36,601 nt of DNA from NCBI GenBank assembly GCA_022712895.1, contig JAFLJS010000068.1:1-36601 (forward strand). The letters run 5' to 3'. A model generated the notes under the pieces. It was not told where the DNA came from, made no database searches, and saw only the letters and a list, made by a program, of their open reading frames with translations. This DNA comes from Desulfocapsa sp. (GTDB lineage Bacteria; Desulfobacterota; Desulfobulbia; Desulfobulbales; Desulfocapsaceae). The first letter of the stretch is position 1; every line of letters starts with the position of its first letter. Made by a program: the position numbers and the translations under genes. This document shows positions 24,694-33,451 of the stretch, in pieces.

Positions 24694-26247
24694 CTACTTC
24701 GCGTAATGCCCTACGATCTCCTGAACCAAGTCTGGAATGGTATAGGCTTCTGGCTGGACATCAACTTTTAATCCGTTATCAGTAACAGTCTTTGCTGTGA
24801 TTGGCCCAATTGCAGCAATTACGACATTGTGCATTAATTGTTTAAGCTCTGCATCATCTTTTGCACCTACCATTGCCAGGAAATTGCGTACTGTGGAAGA
24901 ACTGGTAAAAGTCACCATATCTACTTTCCCGGACTCCAATTCATCACGCAACTGACCACGTTTCCCTTCGGGGGCGATGTTTTTATAGACAGGAGTTACC
25001 GTTACCTGTGCACCAGCGCCTCGTAGTGTTTCCGGAAGAATTTCTCGTGCCTTCTCGGCTCGTGGAATCAAAATATTGCGGCCTTCAACTCCCTGGTCAA
25101 GCAGCGTTTCAGCAAGACCTTCCCCGGTAAAAACAGTGGGAAGCAGATCTGCACGAATACCATATTTCAGCAGCAAATCAGCTGTAGCCTTACCAACTGC
25201 AGCAATGGACGGACCGTTCAGGTTTCTAGCATCAAGTCCTTTTTCGTACAAACGCTCAAAAAAGTATTTTACACCATGAAGCGATGTGAAAAGTATCCAG
25301 TGATATTCCTGCAAACGTTCAAGATCTTCATCCAGCGCTTCATAAGAATCAACGGGTTCGATTTTTATGGTGGAATACTCACGGCAATTGGCACCGTTTT
25401 CTTCAAGACCTGCCATCAGTTCCGAGGCCTGTTCGCGTGTCCGGGTTACAACTATACGCTTGCCAAAAAGTGGACGTTTTTCAAACCAGTCAATCTTACT
25501 GCGCAAATTGACAACATCCCCAACTATGATAAGCGCGGGGGGTTTCACTCCTGCTTCACGAACGATATCAGCTATTGTCTCAAGGGTTCCAACCACAGTA
25601 CGTTGTTCTGGAGTGGACGCCCAACGCACAACAGCCACTGGAGTTTTTGGATCACGGCCATTTTCGACAAGGTTTTTGACGATGACGGGAAGATTTTTAA
25701 TTCCCATATAGACAACCAGCGTACCCGCACCCGTTGCAAGTTTTGCCCAGTCGATCTTCGAACCCGGTTTTGTGGGATCTTCATGCCCTGTTAGAAAAGC
25801 CACAGATGCAGTGTGTTCACGGTGGGTAATTGGAATTCCAGCGTATGTTGCGGCAGCGGTTGCAGACGTAACACCAGGTACTACTTCAAAATCAACGCCG
25901 CTTTCAGCCAGAACTTCAACTTCTTCACCGCCACGACCAAAAATAAAGGGATCACCGCCCTTTAACCTAATTACAGTCTTACCAGATTCTGCCCAGTCGA
26001 CCAGCATCTGATTGATCTCTTCCTGGGTATGGGTATGCTTTACTCCACCTTTTTTTCCGGCATAAATAAGCTCCGCACCTTTTGGCACATGCTTCAGCAG
26101 TTTGGGACTTGCCAGATAATCATAGACAACCACCTCTGCTTTCTCGAGGAGATATTTCCCACGCACTGTTATAAGACCTGGGTCTCCAGGACCTGCACCT
26201 ACCAAATAAACCTTTCCGATTCTTTTACTGTTTTGTTGTTCACTCAT
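24694..26247 (-). CDS. cobA-hemD: Uroporphyrinogen-III C-methyltransferase / uroporphyrinogen-III synthase fusion (CobA-HemD)
   Basis: A 517-residue bifunctional enzyme. The N-terminal half (about residues 10-255) is SUMT: VYLVGAGPGDPGLITVRG, VVYDYLASP, VIRLKGGDPFIFGRGGEE and VPGVTSATAAATYAGIPITHR. The C-terminal half (about 262-515) is HemD-like: KRIVVTRTREQASELMAGL, ILFTSLHGVKYFFERL, and VDMVTFTSSSTVRNFLAM. Together they cyclise hydroxymethylbilane to uroporphyrinogen III and methylate it to precorrin-2. This feeds siroheme (see the partial gene at 1-217), heme by the alternative route used by sulfate reducers, and cobamides. The fusion is common in Desulfobacterota and Firmicutes. It stands alone on the minus strand, converging on the SNF2 gene. 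Confidence 0.95.
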   Translation of the reverse strand: MSEQQNSKRIGKVYLVGAGPGDPGLITVRGKYLLEKAEVVVYDYLASPKLLKHVPKGAELIYAGKKGGVKHTHTQEEINQMLVDWAESGKTVIRLKGGDPFIFGRGGEEVEVLAESGVDFEVVPGVTSATAAATYAGIPITHREHTASVAFLTGHEDPTKPGSKIDWAKLATGAGTLVVYMGIKNLPVIVKNLVENGRDPKTPVAVVRWASTPEQRTVVGTLETIADIVREAGVKPPALIIVGDVVNLRSKIDWFEKRPLFGKRIVVTRTREQASELMAGLEENGANCREYSTIKIEPVDSYEALDEDLERLQEYHWILFTSLHGVKYFFERLYEKGLDARNLNGPSIAAVGKATADLLLKYGIRADLLPTVFTGEGLAETLLDQGVEGRNILIPRAEKAREILPETLRGAGAQVTVTPVYKNIAPEGKRGQLRDELESGKVDMVTFTSSSTVRNFLAMVGAKDDAELKQLMHNVVIAAIGPITAKTVTDNGLKVDVQPEAYTIPDLVQEIVGHYAK

Positions 26248-26523
26248 AATATATTCAACAAAGACGCCTGACGCCCTTAAATTGTTCTTCTGTGTCTCTG
26301 CACGTAGTCAGACAACACAGCTAATACTGCAACACATTGTACGATCGCCTTTTTAGTGCCTTACAGAATGTTTTCATATTTTTTTTAAAAATAATATTCT
26401 GATAAGGCATTTATGCCGGCTTACCGTTCTTCACCGGTGCTATTACCTTATAAATTTTTTCATGCTTTCTTGAAAAGAATTTGGTGAAGGTACTTATACT
26501 GACTTATTTTCTGCTCACCAGTG

Positions 26524-27474
26524 TTAGCAACTTTCACACAATTCATCAAGTAAAGAAGCAGCCAGTAGTGGAATCATCAACTCGTGATGTCCAGTAATAT
26601 GGTAGCCTTTACCGCCTCCCGCCGTGGGCCTGTTCACCACATTTGTAAGTGGTCGGTAATGTTTCACAAAATCAAAGTTTGCCGTGGTAAAATTATCCAC
26701 TTTATGGCCCAGGTTTCGAACCAGGGTCAAGGCCTTTAAAAAGACTTCGGGAAGCAGCACAGCCGATCCGACATTCAAATAGGCACCGCCTTGCAATCCT
26801 GCTATCTCAGTACAGAAAATGCGAAAATCACGATGCGATGTTTCACCTATATCTGCACCCGATGCTGATGGGTGAATATGGATGATATCGGTACCCATGG
26901 CAACGTGAACGGTTACAGGAATCCCAAGCCGTGCTGCAGTGGCCAGCAAACTCATATCATTATGGGGAAAATTCATAGTCAGCAGATACTCTCCGACCGC
27001 CTGCCCCATTCCCATATTTTCTTTAGCTCCCAGTGAGATGGCACCATTTAACACCTCACCTGTCTCTCTGGCAGCACCAAAAGCGCCATCACCCAGCACA
27101 TCTCCAACCTCTTCCGAGGTGCAACCGGCCATGGCAATCTCGGCATCGTGCACGATGCAAGCTCCATTCATAGCGAGCCCAGTGATGATTGAACGCTCCA
27201 TAAGATCAATAATCAATGGATTCAATCCCACCTTGATCACATGGGCGCCCATGCCCATAATAATTGGCCTACCGGCTCGATGGGCCTTGGCCAGACGCTG
27301 AATCAGTTCCGGGAAATCGTGTCCCAGCAGCTGGTCCGGAAGCGAATGCATAAAACTGCGCAAGCTGGAATTTTCTTTAAGCGGTTTGCCGAAATGTTCC
27401 ACATTGACTTTGGAGTACCTGTCATGCAGCGAATAGGTTTTCAGCCCACTGAGATCCTGCGGTTTAATTTTCAC
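26524..27474 (-). CDS. Conserved protein of unknown function, coupled to gmhA
   Basis: A 316-residue protein that I do not recognise with confidence. It has the look of an alpha/beta Rossmann-type enzyme: GRPIIMGMGAHVIKVGLNPL, ITGLAMNGACIVHDAEIAM, GDVLGDGAFGAARETG, PVTVHVAMGTDIIHIHPSAS, QGGAYLNVGSAVLLPE and RPTAGGGKGYHITGHHELM. The histidines, aspartates and glycine-rich turns suggest a catalytic or nucleotide-binding site. The start is probably GTG at 27474, ten codons inside the end of gmhA in another frame. GAGGAG lies about nine bases upstream, and the genes overlap by 11 bases. This coupling suggests work in heptose or lipopolysaccharide sugar metabolism, but that is inference from position. 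Confidence 0.6.
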   Translation of the reverse strand: MKIKPQDLSGLKTYSLHDRYSKVNVEHFGKPLKENSSLRSFMHSLPDQLLGHDFPELIQRLAKAHRAGRPIIMGMGAHVIKVGLNPLIIDLMERSIITGLAMNGACIVHDAEIAMAGCTSEEVGDVLGDGAFGAARETGEVLNGAISLGAKENMGMGQAVGEYLLTMNFPHNDMSLLATAARLGIPVTVHVAMGTDIIHIHPSASGADIGETSHRDFRIFCTEIAGLQGGAYLNVGSAVLLPEVFLKALTLVRNLGHKVDNFTTANFDFVKHYRPLTNVVNRPTAGGGKGYHITGHHELMIPLLAASLLDELCESC

Positions 27475-28048
27475 CAAATATCTCCTCTTCCACAAGTTCA
27501 CACAAGACATGCTCTATCCAGAGATGCACTTCCTGAATATGCGCTGTTTTTTTGGTTGGAACATTGAGGCAGATATCTGCCAGTTTTCCCAGTTCACTAG
27601 TGCTTCCTGAGAGACCACCCGTAAGAACAGCTGTACGCATTCCTATATGTTTGGCAACTTCAATAGCCTTAACAACATTTGTGCTGGAACCTGAAGTGGA
27701 TATTCCGAGGGCCAGGTCTTCTTTCTTACCCAGCGCCTGCATTTGTTTAGAGAAAATTTCATCAAAGGAAAAATCATTGCCGATGGAGGTGATCACCGAA
27801 GTATCAGTGGTGAGAGCAATTGCTGCCAGAGGTTTGCGATTCAAAAGAAAGCGATTTACAAATTCAGCAGCCATATGCTGGGCATCGGCGGCACTGCCAC
27901 CGTTACCGAAAATCAGGATTTTCCCCTCCTGTCGCAAGGTCACCACCATCTGGCAGGCGAGATCAATCAGGCGTCCACGGCTTTCTTTTACAAATGCCTC
28001 TTTGGCCAGCATTGAATTTATTAACGCTTCTGAAACAACTTGTTCCAT
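27464..28048 (-). CDS. gmhA: Sedoheptulose-7-phosphate isomerase GmhA
   Basis: A 194-residue SIS-domain enzyme that converts sedoheptulose 7-phosphate to D-glycero-D-manno-heptose 7-phosphate, the first step to ADP-heptose for the lipopolysaccharide core. Diagnostic segments are FGNGGSAADAQHMAAEF (about residues 46-62), ALTTDTSVITSIGNDFSF, ISTSGSSTNVVKAIEVAK and the C-terminal TAHIQEVHLWIEHVLCELVE with the metal or catalytic histidines. The start is ATG at 28048; the frame opens 21 codons earlier but the family starts here. No other heptose genes are adjacent. Its end overlaps the unassigned gene at 26524-27474. Confidence 0.95.
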   Translation of the reverse strand: MEQVVSEALINSMLAKEAFVKESRGRLIDLACQMVVTLRQEGKILIFGNGGSAADAQHMAAEFVNRFLLNRKPLAAIALTTDTSVITSIGNDFSFDEIFSKQMQALGKKEDLALGISTSGSSTNVVKAIEVAKHIGMRTAVLTGGLSGSTSELGKLADICLNVPTKKTAHIQEVHLWIEHVLCELVEEEIFGEN

Positions 28049-28430
28049 ACTCAGGTTCCCCCACAGGAATCTATGACATTCTGACACTGGCGATGAACGG
28101 TAAGCCGACACTCAGCACAGTACCCCCCTTGAAGGGTGCACATTATAGTGCCCGCATGGGTAAAAGCACCTTATAAATTATTTCCAAAGAAACACGAAAA
28201 GAATGTATAAGGGACTAAAACTCTCCAGTGGACAGTCTAAAATTATCAGTACACACTTATAAGCACTTTTTGCCACGATGCAAATCACGCGGCACTGCTT
28301 TCGGCAACATAAACCTCACAAGTGTAAAGCAACCAGTCTTAAAAAGCAAAAAAAATGGACACATCAAATTTTACTTCGATATGTCCACCAGATAAAACTC
28401 ACTCAGCACAGCAATCAGCTACGACCAGTT
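28049..28430. other. Intergenic region, gmhA / adk
   Basis: A 382-base gap between two minus-strand genes. It contains the adk terminator (28356-28387) and, nearer gmhA, a TATAAT on the minus strand (28151-28146) inside a small GTGCAC/GTGC inverted pair. That could be a gmhA promoter, but no good -35 accompanies it. Nothing else is recognised. Confidence 0.5.
28356..28387 (-). terminator. adk intrinsic terminator
   Basis: Arms TGGACACATC (28356-28365) and GATATGTCCA (28378-28387) pair with one mismatch. On the minus strand the hairpin is followed by a run of T. It lies about 45 bases after the adk stop. Confidence 0.8.
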
Positions 28431-29108
28431 TCAGTCAAGCTGGGCAAGAATCGCCTCAGTTACTTCCTTGATACCCATTGAGCCATCAACGGAGATAACT
28501 TTGGTATCAGTGGCTTTAAAATAATTTACGGCAGCCATGGTTCCGGTCTCGGTATCATAATAGATATTATGACGCTTGTTGATTGCCTCTTCGTCCTGAT
28601 CGTCTGCACGGGCAGAAAGCTCACCGCCACAAACACGACAGACAAGCTTTCCATCTTTTTCAACAGGCTTAATGGCATCAAAAGCAATGTGGTTAGGATG
28701 ATTATTATCATTAGCACAAAGACGACGCCCCATGATACGCTCTTTGGCGATCTCACGATCAAGGAGAATCTCCATAACATAATCAATTTTCATTCCTGCT
28801 TCTTTCAGGGCAGCATCAAGCGCTTCTGCCTGGGCAAGAGAACGGGGGAAACCGTCAAGCAACCAGCCTTGTTCTTTGGATTTTGCAAGGGTCTCAAGAA
28901 CCATGGGGATGGTGATCTCATCTGGCACCAGATCACCTGCTTCGATGAAGGCTTTCGCTTTCATTCCAAGTTCAGTTCCACCTTTGATGTGCTCACGAAA
29001 GATAGCACCGGACTCAATGTGGTCCATACCGTACTTGTCTTTTACAATGGCACCCTGAGTTCCTTTACCGCTGCCGTTTGGTCCAAATGCGAGAATGTTT
29101 ACAGCCAT
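28431..29108 (-). CDS. adk: Adenylate kinase
   Basis: A 225-residue nucleoside monophosphate kinase that balances ATP, ADP and AMP. The P-loop reads FGPNGSGKGTQ (residues 7-17), with asparagine where most relatives have proline-glycine. AMP-site motifs are ESGAIFREHIKGGTELG and LLDGFPRSLAQAEAL. The LID carries RRLCANDNNHPNH then VCRVCGGELSARADDQDE, a partly preserved zinc-lid pattern with histidine and cysteine ligands, longer than the short-lid enzymes of Enterobacteria. The start is ATG at 29108 with a good AAGGAGA site; the open frame upstream (to 29162) is not needed. It has its own terminator. In sulfate reducers this enzyme also removes AMP formed during sulfate activation. Confidence 0.93.
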   Translation of the reverse strand: MAVNILAFGPNGSGKGTQGAIVKDKYGMDHIESGAIFREHIKGGTELGMKAKAFIEAGDLVPDEITIPMVLETLAKSKEQGWLLDGFPRSLAQAEALDAALKEAGMKIDYVMEILLDREIAKERIMGRRLCANDNNHPNHIAFDAIKPVEKDGKLVCRVCGGELSARADDQDEEAINKRHNIYYDTETGTMAAVNYFKATDTKVISVDGSMGIKEVTEAILAQLD

Positions 29109-29359
29109 GATTGTCTCCTTTAGGCAAAAAAATATGTTTTTTCGGTACAAGTTATGCTTCAACGTAAAAGCCTGTACCAGTTTAATTAAAAATTTGTGAA
29201 TGAATACTCACTCAAAAAAAACAAGTTTAAAGGTAATCTAAAATTGAATTTCTATCTACTAAAATTTCCGTTGTTACTTTTTGACTTTCCTTCGCAAAAC
29301 GAGTATTTTTCGACAGGTAACAGAGATTTCTCATTAACTACTATACAAAAAATAAAACT

Positions 29360-30667
29360 ATGAAAAAGATACAAGTTGGCCTAATCGGTTTTGGTACCGT
29401 AGGCAGTGGACTGGCCCAGACCCTTCTCGACCAGAAAGACCGTTTATTCCGAAAAGTTGGCACTGAGATTGTTCTCAGCCAGGTCGCCGACATTATGACA
29501 GACAAACTCCCCGAGCAATTCAGTGGGGTCAGCCTCACCAAAGACGCCACCGATATTTTCACAAATCCTGATATTGACATTGTGGTGGAACTGATTGGTG
29601 GCATGGAACCTGCCCGTACTTTTATGCTGGAAGCCATCAAGCATGGCAAACATGTCATTACCGCTAACAAAGCACTGCTTTCCGTTCACGGCAAAGAAAT
29701 TTTTGAAGCAGCTGTGGCCAATAACGTCGAAGTTGGTTTTGAAGCCAGTGTCGGCGGTGGTATTCCTGTCATCAAATCCCTGAAAGAAGGACTGGTGGCA
29801 AACAAGATCGAATCCATCATGGGGATATTGAACGGCACAGCCAACTACATCCTCACTCGCATGACTGATGAAGGTGTGCCTTTTGATGAAGTGTTAAAGG
29901 ATGCACAGGAGCTTGGATTCGCTGAAGCCGACCCATCTTACGATGTCGAGGGAATTGATACTGCCCATAAGCTGGCAATTTTAATGACCATCGCCTATGG
30001 AAAATATGTTCACCTTGACGATATCAATACCGAGGGAATAACCAAGATACAACCAATCGATATCGAATTTGCCAAAGAGTTTGGCTGCCGTATCAAGTTA
30101 CTGGCTATCAGTCGTCACCATGGAGAGCATGTGGAGGCGAGAGTGCACCCCACCATGGTTCCCAACTCACACATGCTTGCCAATATCAACGGCGCATACA
30201 ATGGAATACACTTCACCGGCGACACCGTTGAAAATGTTCTCTTCTACGGCTTGGGAGCTGGCAAGATGCCGACAGGAAGTGCAGTTGCTGCTGATGTTGT
30301 AGACATTGGACGCAATATCCTTGCAGGCTCTATCAACAGAGTGCCTGCTCTCTCGTATCTTCCTGAGAATATTGGGACACCGAGCATCACTCCCATGTCA
30401 GAGCTCACCTGCCCTTACTATTTTCGCATTACGGCACTGGACAAACCCGGTGTTCTTTCAACCATCTCCGGCATATTCAGCCGATATAACATTTCCATCA
30501 AATCGGTTATGCAGAAAAGCCGGCATGAGCTTGCCCCTGTTGCGATTGTTATTCTCAGCCATGTGGCAAATGAAGAGGCCGTGCAAAAAGCAGTGCAGGA
30601 AATTGACGCACTTTCCGAATGTACCGAGCCAACTGTCAAAATCCGAATCCTCACGGATGACGAATAA
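29360..30667 (+). CDS. hom: Homoserine dehydrogenase
   Basis: A 435-residue enzyme that reduces aspartate semialdehyde to homoserine, the branch point to threonine and methionine. Features in order are: NAD(P) loop LIGFGTVGSGLAQTL (residues 8-22), HVITANKALLSVHG, GFEASVGGGIPVIKSL, the substrate region GILNGTANYILTRMT, AQELGFAEADPSYDVEGIDTAHKL, and a C-terminal ACT domain (about 350-430; YYFRITALDKPGVLSTISGIF) for feedback control by an amino acid. It leads an apparent operon with the apgM-type gene 29 bases downstream. No strong ribosome binding site is visible before the ATG. Confidence 0.96.
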   Translation: MKKIQVGLIGFGTVGSGLAQTLLDQKDRLFRKVGTEIVLSQVADIMTDKLPEQFSGVSLTKDATDIFTNPDIDIVVELIGGMEPARTFMLEAIKHGKHVITANKALLSVHGKEIFEAAVANNVEVGFEASVGGGIPVIKSLKEGLVANKIESIMGILNGTANYILTRMTDEGVPFDEVLKDAQELGFAEADPSYDVEGIDTAHKLAILMTIAYGKYVHLDDINTEGITKIQPIDIEFAKEFGCRIKLLAISRHHGEHVEARVHPTMVPNSHMLANINGAYNGIHFTGDTVENVLFYGLGAGKMPTGSAVAADVVDIGRNILAGSINRVPALSYLPENIGTPSITPMSELTCPYYFRITALDKPGVLSTISGIFSRYNISIKSVMQKSRHELAPVAIVILSHVANEEAVQKAVQEIDALSECTEPTVKIRILTDDE

Positions 30668-30696
30668 GCCACCACACATTAGAACAAATAAACCTG

Positions 30697-31914
30697 ATGA
30701 AATATCTTATTCTTGTAGGTGACGGCATGGGAGATCTTCCCATGCCTGAGCTGAACGATCTTACGCCACTTGAATCCGCAAAGACGCCAACCCTTGACGC
30801 CCTTTGCCAACAAGGGGAACTCTTCCTTACACGTACCGTCCCCAAGGGATATCCCCCGGGATCTGATGTGGCAAACCTATCCCTACTTGGATATCGTCCA
30901 GACCTCTACTATACCGGCCGTGCCCCCCTAGAAGCTTCGGCCATGGGAATCGACCTACTGGATGATGAAACAGCTTTTCGCTGTAACCTGGTGACCCTTG
31001 ACCAGAATCAGACAGAAACAAAAATGGTGGACTATTCGGCTGGCCACATAAGCACTCTTGAAGCTGAAGAGTTAATCAATGCCGTTCAGGATGCCTGTGG
31101 CTCCGAGCAATTCAAACTGTACCCCGGCATCAACTATCGTCACATTCTTGTCGTCAAAGGAGCGTATCCTGATATGGATACCGTCCCTCCCCATGACTAC
31201 ATCGAAAAAGACGTAAGCAATGCCTGGCAACGTTATATGACCGAACCTGCCTGGAAAACACTTGTCACTACAGCTCTTACAGTACTTGCCGAGCATCCTG
31301 TGAACAAAAAACGTATGGCAGACGGCAAAAATCCAGCCAACGGAATCTGGTTATGGGGTGAGGGAAAACTTCCTTCCATGCCTACTCTGCAGCAGCAATA
31401 CAATATAAGTGGCGGTTTAATTTCTGCCGTCGACCTGCTGAAAGGCCTTGGCGTCAACGCAGGACTTGACATTATCAATGTTCCTGGCGCAACCGGGTAC
31501 ATTGACACAAACTACAAAGGTAAAGCGGATGCAGCGCTACAGTGCCTTGAAGAAAAAGACTTTGTTTTTGTCCATGTAGAAGCTCCAGACGAGGCCGGAC
31601 ACCAGGGCTCCCTGCCGGACAAACTACAGGCCATTGAAGATTTTGATTCTAAAATCACCGCTCCCATCGTTGAAGGTTTGCAAAAGCGTGGCGAAGAATT
31701 TCGGGTCATTGCCACCATGGATCACTACACCCCCCTCTCCCTGCGTACCCATATCGATACTCCGGTACCTGTATTACTCTACGATTCACGGAAAACAGAT
31801 AAAGGCTGCGGGTTAACATTTTCCGAAAAAAATGGCAACTCACAAGGCCGTCTCCCCGGTGGTCTCCTGCCCGATGGGCAAACCATGATGAAAAAATTAT
31901 TGGAGCGACTCTAG
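30697..31914 (+). CDS. ApgM-family alkaline-phosphatase-fold enzyme, proposed homoserine kinase
   Basis: A 405-residue member of the cofactor-independent phosphoglycerate mutase (archaeal ApgM) group. It shows YLILVGDGMGDLPMPEL at the start with the metal-binding aspartate, then KTPTLDALCQQGE, GYPPGSDVANLSLLGY with the phospho-acceptor serine region, and VHVEAPDEAGHQG plus ATMDHYTP towards the end. In bacteria a branch of this family is proposed to act as homoserine kinase because it is often next to homoserine dehydrogenase. That arrangement is exactly what is seen here, with no thrB-type GHMP kinase in view. A mutase role in glycolysis is the alternative. The hom link makes homoserine phosphorylation the better guess. 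Confidence 0.85.
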   Translation: MKYLILVGDGMGDLPMPELNDLTPLESAKTPTLDALCQQGELFLTRTVPKGYPPGSDVANLSLLGYRPDLYYTGRAPLEASAMGIDLLDDETAFRCNLVTLDQNQTETKMVDYSAGHISTLEAEELINAVQDACGSEQFKLYPGINYRHILVVKGAYPDMDTVPPHDYIEKDVSNAWQRYMTEPAWKTLVTTALTVLAEHPVNKKRMADGKNPANGIWLWGEGKLPSMPTLQQQYNISGGLISAVDLLKGLGVNAGLDIINVPGATGYIDTNYKGKADAALQCLEEKDFVFVHVEAPDEAGHQGSLPDKLQAIEDFDSKITAPIVEGLQKRGEEFRVIATMDHYTPLSLRTHIDTPVPVLLYDSRKTDKGCGLTFSEKNGNSQGRLPGGLLPDGQTMMKKLLERL

Positions 31915-31918
31915 TACC

Positions 31919-32353
31919 ATGAATGCCACAGTATATCGCCATCAATACCGAGTGATTTATGCCGACACCGATGCAGGCGGCATCGTCTACAACGGGAACT
32001 ATCTGCGTTTTTTTGAAATAGGCCGCACAGAGATGATGCGTGAGCGCGTCTGTTCTTACAAAGATGTGGAAAAACGGGGCCTGATTCTTCCGGTCACCGA
32101 AAGTTACCTTCGTTACAAAGCGCCGGCATTCTATGACGACCTGATCATCATTGAAACAAAACTTGTCGAAATAAAAAAAGTCACCTGCAAATTCACGTAT
32201 AAAATAGTACGAGCAGATGAAGAAACAGGAAAAGAAAGACTGCTCACTAGAGGCTACACCGTCCATGCCTCAGTAAACCTTAAGGGAAAACTTACGCCAT
32301 TACCCGAAGACTTAATCACCAGCATGCAACCGATGCTTTTTCAGAAGGATTAA
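31919..32353 (+). CDS. YbgC/4-hydroxybenzoyl-CoA thioesterase-type acyl-CoA thioesterase
   Basis: A 144-residue hot-dog fold thioesterase. The N-terminal signature YADTDAGGIVYNGNYLRFFE (about residues 14-33) contains the catalytic aspartate D18. Position 25 is asparagine in VYN, where most YbgC proteins have histidine. The helix GRTEMMRERV and the strands YLRYKAPAFYDDLIIIETKL also fit. Such enzymes hydrolyse short acyl-CoA or acyl carrier thioesters. The gene starts four bases after the apgM-type gene and ends 78 bases before the tRNA gene, so it is the last gene of the hom operon. The natural substrate cannot be read from sequence. Confidence 0.88.
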   Translation: MNATVYRHQYRVIYADTDAGGIVYNGNYLRFFEIGRTEMMRERVCSYKDVEKRGLILPVTESYLRYKAPAFYDDLIIIETKLVEIKKVTCKFTYKIVRADEETGKERLLTRGYTVHASVNLKGKLTPLPEDLITSMQPMLFQKD

Positions 32354-32391
32354 AAAAAAGACCCTACACTCACTTTCTATTCCTTTTGTGC

Positions 32392-32420
32392 TTGACACAA
32401 ATACGGCAGGAGTGTATATT
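32392..32420 (+). promoter_or_regulatory. Strong sigma-70 promoter of the initiator tRNA gene
   Basis: TTGACA (32392-32397) and TATATT (32415-32420) are separated by 17 bases. The stretch from the -10 to the tRNA (CGGTCACGCGT) is GC-rich, like the discriminators of stable-RNA promoters under stringent control. The mature tRNA starts 12 bases after the -10. Confidence 0.85.
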
Positions 32421-32431
32421 CGGTCACGCGT

Positions 32432-32508
<77 letters not shown>

Positions 32509-32516
32509 ACAAATTC

Positions 32517-32552
32517 AAGGGTCATAACCATTTTGGTTGTGACCCTTTTTTT
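32517..32552 (+). terminator. Terminator of the initiator tRNA gene
   Basis: Arms AAGGGTCATAACCA and GGTTGTGACCCTT (32517-32530 and 32535-32547) pair through a TTTT loop with one G-T pair, followed by a T run to 32552. A typical intrinsic terminator placed nine bases after the tRNA. Confidence 0.9.
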
Positions 32553-32704
32553 GTTTGGTTTTTTGGGGCTACTGGGTCTACGCCAAAGAAGGGGGATGAG
32601 CATTCCATTCCCATTCCATTGATCAATTTTTTTTACTACTGTCCATTGTTTTATGGCTCAGAACGATTTAAGTTTATTGCTTAGGTAAGTTACTTTTTCT
32701 AAAG

Positions 32705-33451
32705 ATGAGCGATGATACCAAACTTCGTCATTTGCAAATAACGCTACAGCATGATATTTTACAGTATATGAACTTTTCAAGTGAGCATCTTCTAGTAACC
32801 ACGTTCCTGAAAAACTCAAAAGTTTTTTTCAGCAAGGCTACAGGCCGAAAACTCAATAGGCATTATATCCTCAAAGAGTTTGATAGTGGATATGGTGTTG
32901 CTGACATAGTCTTAGGTTCTTTTACTCCCTACCTCTCCTCACGAACACTAAGAAACCCTATCGATTCTAACTGGGCTGTGACGTTAGTTGATATCCTTGC
33001 TGATGGACCTTTCACTATTACTGACTTTGCCAACAAATATGGGGTTTCCAGGCAAACCGCACGGAAGAAAATCAATCAATTCGTTGCTGCTGGATTTCTC
33101 AAAATAAAAAACCAGCATTATTCTAAATTCAATGATTATAAAATTGCCGTTGATACCTCAATAGCAATTGAAGCAAAACTTAAAAACTGGAAACAAGCAT
33201 TGAATCAGGCAAGACGCTATAAGCGGTTTGCAAATTATTCCTATGTACTTCTAGACAATCATTTTTCCTCGCCTGCCAAGAAGAATCTCCATCTTTTCCA
33301 ACAACACAATATTGGGCTCATTTCCATGGAAGGCAATACTCCCACTATCCATCACACTCCGAAACAAATGGAGACTCGTGGAAACCACTATTTTTACAAG
33401 TTAAACGAAATAGTATACGATTATTTTAGAGAGAATTACGGATATTCCTAA
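32705..33451 (+). CDS. PD-(D/E)XK-like nuclease-fold protein with an internal helix-turn-helix
   Basis: A 248-residue protein I cannot name. Residues 58-72 (EFDSGYGVADIVLGS) and 153-184 (IAIEAKLKNWKQALNQARRY then SYVLLD) fit the PD-(D/E)XK nuclease core: an early acidic residue E58, D67, then E156-x-K158 and the Q168-x-x-x-Y172 helix. Between them (about 92-140) is a winged helix-turn-helix: LVDILADGPFTITDFANKYG and SRQTARKKINQFVAAGFLK. A DNA-binding reader would thus be inserted in the nuclease fold. It may be a nuclease or a regulator with an inactive fold. It is the first gene after the tRNA and converges on the three-gene operon, overlapping its last gene by 26 bases. Base composition is visibly AT-rich. 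Confidence 0.6.
   Translation: MSDDTKLRHLQITLQHDILQYMNFSSEHLLVTTFLKNSKVFFSKATGRKLNRHYILKEFDSGYGVADIVLGSFTPYLSSRTLRNPIDSNWAVTLVDILADGPFTITDFANKYGVSRQTARKKINQFVAAGFLKIKNQHYSKFNDYKIAVDTSIAIEAKLKNWKQALNQARRYKRFANYSYVLLDNHFSSPAKKNLHLFQQHNIGLISMEGNTPTIHHTPKQMETRGNHYFYKLNEIVYDYFRENYGYS

Noticed and set aside
26524-27474. Deoxyhypusine synthase for the gene next to gmhA
   Set aside because: The characteristic segments of that enzyme, as far as I can recall them, are not present, so I left the gene unassigned.
32549-32704. An attachment-site duplicate of the tRNA end
   Set aside because: The bases after the terminator include a GGGGCTAC string and CATTCC repeats, but nothing matches the tRNA 3' end well enough to be called an att site.
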